A stretch of DNA of 53,604 nt, from contig JACPEV010000016.1 in the NCBI GenBank assembly GCA_016183325.1, forward strand, positions 1 through 53,604. The letters are read 5' to 3'. Position 1 is the stretch's first letter. Each line of letters starts with the position of its first letter. The notes below the pieces were generated by a model that had not been told where the DNA came from, searched no databases, and was given only the letters and a program-made list of their open reading frames with translations. Position numbers and translations under genes: made by a program. This document shows positions 47,029-53,604 of the stretch, piece by piece. Origin of the DNA: Candidatus Curtissbacteria bacterium (lineage in GTDB: Bacteria; Patescibacteriota; Microgenomatia; Curtissbacterales; GWA2-41-24).

Positions 47029-47890
47029 AAAAACCATAAAAATTCTAAGGCGCAGTCCCTACCAGGCACTTGCTGCGGCACTTGCCATGACCTTAACATT
47101 TTTTGTTGGATCAATCTTCGTAATTTTAATAATCGGTGGCCAATTAATCCTCAATTATGTAGAACAGAGGCCTGAACTGCATATTTTCTTTAAAGATGAA
47201 GCTTCGGATACTAGGATAAGTGAGATTACCCAGATAGTTAAATCAAGTGGTTCTGTCATAAGAGTTAAATATACTTCCAAAGAAGAAGCCTTAGCCATCT
47301 ATCGGGAACGACTAAAGGGGGAACCACTACTTCTCGAATCCGTTACTGCAGATTATTTGCCCAGGTCTATTCAAGTTACCATCAATAAACCTGAGGATAT
47401 CATCTCAATCACTAAATCAGTTGAGTCATTGCCCGAAGTAGACCAGGTTGTATCTTTAACAGATGAGGCTATCAGTAATCTTTCAACTGGTCTCAAAATA
47501 GTTAGAATTGGAGGTATTATTCTTGTCTCAACCTTAATGGCAATATCCTTCCTTATTATTATTATGGTGGTTGGCATGAGAATCGCGCTTCGCCGGGATG
47601 AAATTTCCATAATGAATTTGGTCGGGGCAACAAAATGGTATATCTCACGACCCTTTTTCGTAGAAGGAGCAATATACGGAATCGTTGGGAGCACGATCGC
47701 CGTACTTTTGACATATTCGATGCTTCTTTTCTACTCGCCGAATATTCAGGAATTTTTGGGTGAGATTCAGATATTTCCAGTTTCTCCGCTCTTTTTCGTT
47801 TATCTTTGGGCGGCAGAAGCTCTGGTTGCGATACTGGTTGGTATTATCGGGGCAGCAATAGCCTTATTCCGTTATCTTAAAATTCGCTAA
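47015..47890 (+). CDS. ftsX: Cell division protein FtsX
   Basis: Permease topology with large loop; overlaps ftsE. Confidence 0.9.
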   Translation: MSQIKKTIKILRRSPYQALAAALAMTLTFFVGSIFVILIIGGQLILNYVEQRPELHIFFKDEASDTRISEITQIVKSSGSVIRVKYTSKEEALAIYRERLKGEPLLLESVTADYLPRSIQVTINKPEDIISITKSVESLPEVDQVVSLTDEAISNLSTGLKIVRIGGIILVSTLMAISFLIIIMVVGMRIALRRDEISIMNLVGATKWYISRPFFVEGAIYGIVGSTIAVLLTYSMLLFYSPNIQEFLGEIQIFPVSPLFFVYLWAAEALVAILVGIIGAAIALFRYLKIR

Positions 47891-47898
47891 AGCTTTTT

Positions 47899-49035
47899 AT
47901 GCAAAAAAAATGGCTGCCCACATTCATATTTCTTATTCTGTTCTTAATTTCTGGCTTCCTGGCTGCGCCCAAAGTTTTTGCCCAATCAAGCGTCGAAAGA
48001 TATAATGAAATTCAAAAGCAAATTGAAAAGACCCAGGCCAAGATTTCCGAGCTCCAGGAAACTGAAAGAAATCTTTCCCAGCAAATTTCCCTAATCAACA
48101 CCCAGATTCGGCTCACTGAGCTTAAAATACAGGAGGCTCAGGCCAAAATTGACCAGCTCGAAAAAGAAATCAATGTTTTAGGTTTTAGAATTGAATATAT
48201 ATCGGAATCTTTAGAAAAACTTCAAATCCTCATAAAAAAGCGTATCATTGTCACTTACGAGCAAAGTTTCATTTCCAATCTGGAGCTGATGCTCACCTCA
48301 CGGGATTTTTCTGATTTAATCCTGCGATTCCAGTACCTTAAACAAGTTCAGGAAAACGACAAGCGACTTTTTTTAAGTATGCAGCAAACTAAAACTGAAT
48401 ATGCCAACCAAAAAGACGACCGCGAGACAAAACAGGCACAGATTCTTGGCATCAAAAAACAGCTGGATGCAAGCGTCGCGCTTTTAGATCACCAAAAGAA
48501 AGAAAAAGACAACTTTTTAGCGGTAACTAAAAACGACGAAGCAAGCTATCAGGAAGAGCTAAAACGCCTACAGGCAGATGCCGCTTCTATTTCCCTGGCA
48601 TTAGGAAATGTTGGGGCAAGAATTGGCACTGTCGCAAAAAGCGATATCATTGCCTCGGTTGGTTCAAGCGGTTGTTCAACCGGCCCCCATCTTCACTTTG
48701 AAGTATTCACCGATGCCAAAGTCGAGGACGGCAAAATTATCGGTAATCGCGTCGATCCTAAACCCTATCTTGACGATGGCAAATACGAAAAGCCGGTTCC
48801 CAATTATCCTGGCAATGTCACAACCTGGTACGGCGAAGTTTATTTCTTAGGAGTTCACACGGGCATCGATATTGCCAATTCTTTTGGCACGTCAATTAGG
48901 GCCATCGATGGGGGAGAAGCTTATTTCACGCAAGCTCCCTGCAGCTACAATATCCCCGGCGGCACTCCTCTTGGCAAAGGTATCGTCGTCGACCACAAAA
49001 ACGGCCTCGTCACCCTCTATTGGCACATACCCTAA
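47899..49035 (+). CDS. Coiled-coil M23-family peptidase with circularly permuted LytM domain
   Basis: Signal peptide, coiled coil, then GSSGCSTGPHLHFEVF before GVHTGIDIANSFGTSIRAIDGG...GIVVDHKNGLVTLYWHIP*. Confidence 0.85.
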   Translation: MQKKWLPTFIFLILFLISGFLAAPKVFAQSSVERYNEIQKQIEKTQAKISELQETERNLSQQISLINTQIRLTELKIQEAQAKIDQLEKEINVLGFRIEYISESLEKLQILIKKRIIVTYEQSFISNLELMLTSRDFSDLILRFQYLKQVQENDKRLFLSMQQTKTEYANQKDDRETKQAQILGIKKQLDASVALLDHQKKEKDNFLAVTKNDEASYQEELKRLQADAASISLALGNVGARIGTVAKSDIIASVGSSGCSTGPHLHFEVFTDAKVEDGKIIGNRVDPKPYLDDGKYEKPVPNYPGNVTTWYGEVYFLGVHTGIDIANSFGTSIRAIDGGEAYFTQAPCSYNIPGGTPLGKGIVVDHKNGLVTLYWHIP

Positions 49036-49124
49036 AATGTTCGCAATCACCCTCATCACCCTTATCTTCCTAATCCCCCTTATTTCCCTCATCACCCCAA
49101 CGAATTGATTGAACAATTACGTAC

Positions 49125-49254
49125 TCGCCGAAGTCCGTCAACTGACGGACTGAGGATACCACGACTGTTTAGTCGTGGTAGTTCATTGAGGTCCGACCTC
49201 CCAAAAAGCTTCAGTGACGCCTTTTATAGAGGTCGGACCTCTTAAATAAATTCC
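49125..49254. repeat. Cluster of hairpins (GAAGTCCGTCAACTGACGGACT; TACCACGACTGTTTAGTCGTGGTA; GAGGTCCGACCTC)
   Basis: Inverted repeats read directly. Confidence 0.75.
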
Positions 49255-49381
49255 GTAAGAGGTTAGTTTTCTTCAGTGATCGTCATGCTGGAGCGTAAGC
49301 GATAGCATCTATGAGATTCTATCAGTCTCCGCCAGCTGGCGGATCCTTCCAGAATGACACCGGGAAGAACTAACCTGTTAC
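49255..49381. repeat. MITE-like element, inverted relative to 29807-29929
   Basis: GTAAGAGGTTAGTT ... AACTAACCTGTTAC TIRs; shared internal segment. Confidence 0.8.
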
Positions 49382-49428
49382 TAAATTCCTCGTTGACAAA
49401 ATTCGCCAAAACCCCTATTTTCTCTCTA

Positions 49429-50295
49429 ATGTTTAAAATTCATCTTCTGACAATATCATTTGCTATTATTCTATTTTTAATCTTTACCCCACAGGTATTA
49501 GCTGCTGGTCTTGTCATAAATGAGTTTGTCTCAGACACTGCTGGGACAGCTGCCGATCCAGATTGGGTAGAAATGTACAACAGTGGTTCAGAGTCAGTTG
49601 ACTTGTCTAAATACCGTTTAAGGGATAACACCGTAACCAATAAATTGGACTTGACGGGCACGATTGAGCCAGGAGGCTTTGCCGCTTTTGATTGGTCGAA
49701 TAGATTAAATAAAGACGGTGACCTAATCAAACTCGTTGAAATAGTAAACGAAAGTAATCAAATTGATCAAGTAGCTTACGGGAACGAAACCGGTGGAGAA
49801 GTAGGTGCCCCGGAGTCTGGACAGTCAACTGGTCGCCAAACTGACGGAGCAGCAACATGGGTAATTTTTTTAAGTCCAACAAAAGCTTCAAATAATAGAG
49901 GAGCGATTGTAGTCCCAACCCCATCGCCAACTCCCACACCAACACCCGTCCCAACTCCTTCTCCAACGCTGTCCCCTACACCGTCGCCTAAATCTTCGCC
50001 CAGCCCCAGTCCCACCCCCCAAAAATCACCAACCTTAAAGCCTAAACCCTCACCCACTCCATCATCTGCAGAATCCCCCCAAGTTCTTGGCCAAACCGAT
50101 CAATCCTCTCCTGCTCCTTCACCGGATCAAAAACAGCAAGACCAAAACAACCAACAGCAAAACCAATCACCATCACGAATCAAAATTGCCGGCACCCTCG
50201 CTGGTTCAGGTGCAACCTTAATAGGTGCCTCTTTTGGCTTCTACCTGTGGTATAAAAGAATACTGGGGCAAAAAACTGATGAGGAAAAAAGTTAG
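49429..50295 (+). CDS. Lamin-tail-domain surface protein with Pro/Ser/Thr-rich stalk and C-terminal TM
   Basis: [57 protein letters not shown]-terminal TM. Confidence 0.8.
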   Translation: MFKIHLLTISFAIILFLIFTPQVLAAGLVINEFVSDTAGTAADPDWVEMYNSGSESVDLSKYRLRDNTVTNKLDLTGTIEPGGFAAFDWSNRLNKDGDLIKLVEIVNESNQIDQVAYGNETGGEVGAPESGQSTGRQTDGAATWVIFLSPTKASNNRGAIVVPTPSPTPTPTPVPTPSPTLSPTPSPKSSPSPSPTPQKSPTLKPKPSPTPSSAESPQVLGQTDQSSPAPSPDQKQQDQNNQQQNQSPSRIKIAGTLAGSGATLIGASFGFYLWYKRILGQKTDEEKS

Positions 50296-50656
50296 AGAAA
50301 GAGCCATCAGGTGGCTGCCGCCTTTTTTATGGGCAATAGTCATTTTCGCACTTTCATCGATTGAGCAAATTGCCACCAGTCGTGTTTTCGTCTGGGACTT
50401 TTTTATCAAAAAATTTGCCCACGTTTCAGAGTATGCTGTTTTATTTGGTCTTATTTATCGCGCAACCCACGGCAATTGGATTTCAGCGTACGTTTTGACT
50501 ATCATTTATGCTGCGACAGATGAGTATCATCAAAGTTTCGTGCCGGGTCGAACTGCAACGTTTTTAGACCTTGGCATTGATTTTTCTGGTGCTAACATTG
50601 CTGCTTACTGTTTATGGAAATTAAATCAGATACGATCCAAAAAACCCAAAAAATAG
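50279..50656 (+). CDS. VanZ-like family protein
   Basis: [10 protein letters not shown]...[19 protein letters not shown]...[25 protein letters not shown]. Confidence 0.8.
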   Translation: MRKKVRERAIRWLPPFLWAIVIFALSSIEQIATSRVFVWDFFIKKFAHVSEYAVLFGLIYRATHGNWISAYVLTIIYAATDEYHQSFVPGRTATFLDLGIDFSGANIAAYCLWKLNQIRSKKPKK

Positions 50657-51069
50657 CTCACGATTTGGCAAAAACTCTCAAAGGGGGCGATATAGTAGCT
50701 CTTTTTGGCGATCTTGGAGTTGGCAAAACTACTTTCGTGCAAGGGTTAGCCGTCGGACTTGGCATCAAAAAAAGAATTCTCTCACCAACTTTTGTCTTCA
50801 TACGCTCTTATCCATTAACCATTAACCATAAACCCGCTTCGCCCGCGAAGCGAGGCGAGCCATTAACCTTTTACCATATTGATCTTTACCGAGGTGAGGG
50901 AATCAACGATTTCCAAGATTTAGGTCTTGACGAACTTTTTGGCAATGATGCGATTGTTGTTTTAGAATGGGCCGATAAAATCAAAAATAAACTTCCCAAA
51001 AAAAGAATTGATGTTACCATCGAAACAGTCGATGAAACAACAAGAAGAATCAAAATCCAACGCAGATAG
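50614..51069 (+). CDS. tsaE: tRNA t6A biosynthesis ATPase TsaE (with in-frame insertion)
   Basis: ALFGDLGVGKTTFVQGLAVGLG; SPTFVFIRSY; FYHIDLYR; VVLEWADKI. Confidence 0.9.
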   Translation: MEIKSDTIQKTQKIAHDLAKTLKGGDIVALFGDLGVGKTTFVQGLAVGLGIKKRILSPTFVFIRSYPLTINHKPASPAKRGEPLTFYHIDLYRGEGINDFQDLGLDELFGNDAIVVLEWADKIKNKLPKKRIDVTIETVDETTRRIKIQRR

Positions 51070-51664
51070 GGTCGGACGCGCCAATATTAGTAAAGCAGCT
51101 CAAGTTCTAAAAGCCGGCGGCATCGTCATTTTTCCTACAGACACCGTCTATGGCATCGGCTGTCGCTATGACGACCCAAAAGCCATCGCTCGTCTGCGCC
51201 AGGTCAAAGGCACACCAAAATCTCAAAATTTTCCAATTTTAGTATCAAGGATCAGCCAAGTCAGAAAGCTTGCCAAAATCGTCCCTCTTGCCCAAAAATT
51301 AATTAAAAAATATTGGCCGGGCGCACTAACCATTATCCTTACCGGCTTGTCTACCTATTCCAACCCCGGCTTGAAACAGCTTCACAAGCCGGGGTTACCT
51401 AATAAAATCGGCTTCCGTATGCCAAACTCTAAATTAGTATTGGCTTTAATCCAAAAAGTCGGCGTCCCCATTGTCGGTACTTCAGCAAACTTTCATGGCC
51501 ATCCGACCCAAAGCTCATACAAGCAGTTAGATCCAGAATTGATAAAGCTTGCCGATTTTGTTATCAAAGGCCAATGCCAAAAAGGTATTGAATCAACCGT
51601 TATCGACACTACCGTCAATCCGCCCAAAATCTTGAGACAAGGAGCAGTACAACTAATATACTAG
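51008..51664 (+). CDS. tsaC: L-threonylcarbamoyladenylate synthase (Sua5/YrdC/TsaC; with in-frame palindrome)
   Basis: GGIVIFPTDTVYGIGC; ARLRQVKGTPKSQNFPILV; PIVGTSANFHG; ESTVIDTT; true start may lie downstream of 51008. Confidence 0.88.
   Translation: MMLPSKQSMKQQEESKSNADRVGRANISKAAQVLKAGGIVIFPTDTVYGIGCRYDDPKAIARLRQVKGTPKSQNFPILVSRISQVRKLAKIVPLAQKLIKKYWPGALTIILTGLSTYSNPGLKQLHKPGLPNKIGFRMPNSKLVLALIQKVGVPIVGTSANFHGHPTQSSYKQLDPELIKLADFVIKGQCQKGIESTVIDTTVNPPKILRQGAVQLIY
51362..51396. repeat. Perfect 12-bp-arm hairpin AACCCCGGCTTG...CAAGCCGGGGTT inside tsaC
   Basis: Inverted repeat read directly. Confidence 0.85.
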
Positions 51665-51673
51665 TATATTAGT
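51652..51673. repeat. 22-bp perfect palindrome, second copy, overlapping tsaC stop codon
   Basis: Identical to 37935-37956. Confidence 0.85.
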
Positions 51674-51682
51674 AATCGGAGA

Positions 51683-52003
51683 ATGATTTTAAGAATTGAT
51701 TCAACTGAAAGAGAAAAAGTGATAGTTGAGATAGTTGATCCTCAGTCCGGCAAGTCAGATAAGTTAGTTCAAGAACAACATCTTGGTTCTCAGGTCTTAC
51801 TTCCGATGATTGTTAAAATTTTAAAAAAGAACAAGCTTGATTTTTCCGATTTAACCGCCATTGAAGTTAATCCCGGCCCTGGTTCTTTTACCGGCACCCG
51901 AGTCGGTGTCGCCATTGCCAATGCCTTGAGCTATGCCCTAAACTTATTCGTAAACGGCAAAAAGCAAGAAGAGCCTATCTATGAAAAGTCCAAATTCGAC
52001 TAA
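51683..52003 (+). CDS. tsaB: Short TsaB-like protein (N-terminal lobe only)
   Basis: MILRIDST...IEVNPGPGSFTGTRVGVAIANALSYALN; adjacent to tsaE and tsaC. Confidence 0.75.
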   Translation: MILRIDSTEREKVIVEIVDPQSGKSDKLVQEQHLGSQVLLPMIVKILKKNKLDFSDLTAIEVNPGPGSFTGTRVGVAIANALSYALNLFVNGKKQEEPIYEKSKFD

Positions 52004-52535
52004 GTTTTGGAAAACTATAAGAAAACAAATAGTCTACAGGGATAAATGGCACAATCTAAGACGGGATATTGTCATAAAACCAGATGGTAAAAGAGGTGTT
52101 TACAGTTTTTTGGACCATGGTGACGGTGTTGCCATCGCGGCCCTAGAAAAAGACCAAATATATCTTGTTAAGGAATGGAAATATCCCGTTAATCAAAAAG
52201 TCTTGACTGTTATTTGTGGTGGCATAGAAAAAGGCGAGTCTCCGCTTGAAAGCGCCAAAAGAGAACTCCAGGAAGAAGCCGGCCTACTAGCCAAAAATTG
52301 GCAATCTCTCGGCTACTTTTACACTTCTCCAGGGACAGTTTCAGAAAAAGCATTTGTCTTTCTTGCGACGGCTCTTAATAAAATAAAAGCCACTCCAAAC
52401 CCGACAGAGCATCTTGAAATCGTCAAAATCCCCTTTAAAAAATCCCTAGAGTTGGTAATGGAAAGTAAAATTACCGACTCCTACGCCGTTGCTGCTATAT
52501 TAAAGACATACAAGTATTTACAAGAGTCCCAATGA
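51981..52535 (+). CDS. Nudix hydrolase (ADP-ribose pyrophosphatase-like)
   Basis: GGIEKGESPLESAKRELQEEAGL Nudix box. Confidence 0.88.
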   Translation: MKSPNSTKFWKTIRKQIVYRDKWHNLRRDIVIKPDGKRGVYSFLDHGDGVAIAALEKDQIYLVKEWKYPVNQKVLTVICGGIEKGESPLESAKRELQEEAGLLAKNWQSLGYFYTSPGTVSEKAFVFLATALNKIKATPNPTEHLEIVKIPFKKSLELVMESKITDSYAVAAILKTYKYLQESQ

Positions 52536-53452
52536 AAATTTTAGTTACCGGTGGCGCCGGTTATATCGGATCGGAAATCACAAAATTGCTTTTGAAAGCA
52601 GGCCATGAGGTTGTCGTTTTGGATAATTTGTCTCACGGATTTGTAGAAAATGTCCCCAAAGGCGCCGAGCTAATTGTAGGTGATATGCGTGATCGTAAAA
52701 AAGCAAAACAAGCGCTTGCCGGTGTTAATTGCGTCATCCACATGGCAGGTCTTATTGTCGTTCCAGAATCTGTCAAAGATCCCATTAAATATTGCGACAA
52801 CAATGTTTTGAGAACAGTCAGCTTTCTTGTGGCAATGAATGACGCTGGTTGCAAAAAGATAATTTTCTCATCTTCCGCTTGCGTCTACGGCACTTCGGAT
52901 AAACTTCCCATCAAAGAAGATGCACCGCTTAGGCCGGATAATCCCTACGGCGCAACCAAAGCGTCGACTGAAGCATTTTTGCAAGCCTTTCATGCTTGCT
53001 TCGGATTTGACGTTACAATTCTTCGCTACTTCAATCCTTATGGCCCCGGCAGGATGCACGAACCCATCACCCATGCCATCCCCAATTTCATAAAAGCAGC
53101 TCTTGCCCAAAAACCCTTACCGCTTTATTGGAAAGGGGAACAAATTCGCGATTTTATTTATATTGAAGATCTTGCCCAAGCCCATATCGACGTTCTTAAT
53201 CTTTCTGGTTTTAACATTTTTAATCTCGGCTCCGAAACCGGCATTAAAATTAAAGACGTTGTCGACCTCATTTTTGAAATCCTTGGATACCGCGTGCCGA
53301 TTGCCGATTTAGGGGAAAGGAAAGGCGATGTTCATGCCAATTATGCAGCCAGCGACAGGCTCAAAAAAGCCGTCGGCTGGCAACCCAAAGTCGACTTACG
53401 CGAAGGCCTAAGGCGCACAATTGATTACTACAAAAGCCAACCGAAATCTTAA
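52532..53452 (+). CDS. NAD-dependent epimerase (UDP-glucose 4-epimerase-like)
   Basis: MKILVTGGAGYIGSEITKLLLKAGHEVVVLDNLSHG; NPYGATKASTE; LRYFNPYGPG. Confidence 0.85.
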   Translation: MKILVTGGAGYIGSEITKLLLKAGHEVVVLDNLSHGFVENVPKGAELIVGDMRDRKKAKQALAGVNCVIHMAGLIVVPESVKDPIKYCDNNVLRTVSFLVAMNDAGCKKIIFSSSACVYGTSDKLPIKEDAPLRPDNPYGATKASTEAFLQAFHACFGFDVTILRYFNPYGPGRMHEPITHAIPNFIKAALAQKPLPLYWKGEQIRDFIYIEDLAQAHIDVLNLSGFNIFNLGSETGIKIKDVVDLIFEILGYRVPIADLGERKGDVHANYAASDRLKKAVGWQPKVDLREGLRRTIDYYKSQPKS

Positions 53453-53507
53453 TCAAAAAATTCTGCTGTCTTGACAGCCTATTTTTAACTTTGCTAGTTT
53501 ATTGCCG

Positions 53508-53604
53508 ATGTTCAAAACTGTTTGCCTTTTAGCTTTTACAGCTGGATTTGTATTTTATACAGTTACAATCAGTAATGTCTGGGCCCAAAGTAATAATTTT
53601 GTCC
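53508..53604 (+). CDS. Start of a secreted protein, truncated by window edge
   Basis: MFKTVCLLAFTAGFVFYTVTISNVWAQSNNFV signal peptide; TTGACA at 53471. Confidence 0.5.
   Translation, partial: MFKTVCLLAFTAGFVFYTVTISNVWAQSNNFV

Noticed and set aside
47899-49035. Simple truncation of the M23 gene by frameshift
   Set aside because: Both LytM halves are present in one frame in swapped order and the protein ends cleanly at TLYWHIP*; permutation explains this better
49776-50057. Gly/Val-rich minus-strand ORF ([11 protein letters not shown])
   Set aside because: Antisense of the Pro/Thr-rich stalk of the LTD protein

Overview
The window looks like part of a Patescibacteria/CPR-type genome, probably a Microgenomates relative. 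That lineage call is inference from small gene-dense architecture, many short membrane proteins, a short TsaB and abundant small palindromic intergenic elements. It carries housekeeping genes (lon, hppA, greA, lysS, serS, secA, prfB, ftsE, ftsX, tsaE/tsaC/tsaB, lgt) and several accessory modules. The most interesting ones are: (1) a cobalamin module, with a cobalamin-riboswitch-like leader before DUF4430- and DUF6580-like genes and a nearby PduO-type adenosyltransferase; (2) a copper island (4.84-12.43 kb) with a CsoR/RcnR-family repressor, a dyad operator inside its promoter, cupredoxins, CopA, a CopZ-like protein and a UreH/TauE-like cupredoxin fusion; (3) a Lit-like gene overlapping lgt; (4) a pair of divergent M49-like proteins, one with HExxH and one without; (5) at least four displaced copies of the secA 3' tail (SEC-C motif) downstream of secA, interleaved with cargo including a RHH/VapC toxin-antitoxin pair, which suggests serial integration at the secA 3' end; (6) a GAF-ANTAR - glnA - amtB cassette flanked by 33-bp direct repeats, whose glnA leader has two adjacent hexaloop hairpins matching the ANTAR-target signature (A at 1, G at 4); (7) ftsE-ftsX followed by a coiled-coil M23 peptidase whose LytM domain is circularly permuted; (8) palindromic elements inserted in frame into several genes (adenosyltransferase, copA, lysS, secA, tsaE, tsaC) and into a truncated tRNA-Glu-like gene. 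All calls come from reading the sequence and ORF translations; no searches were run.
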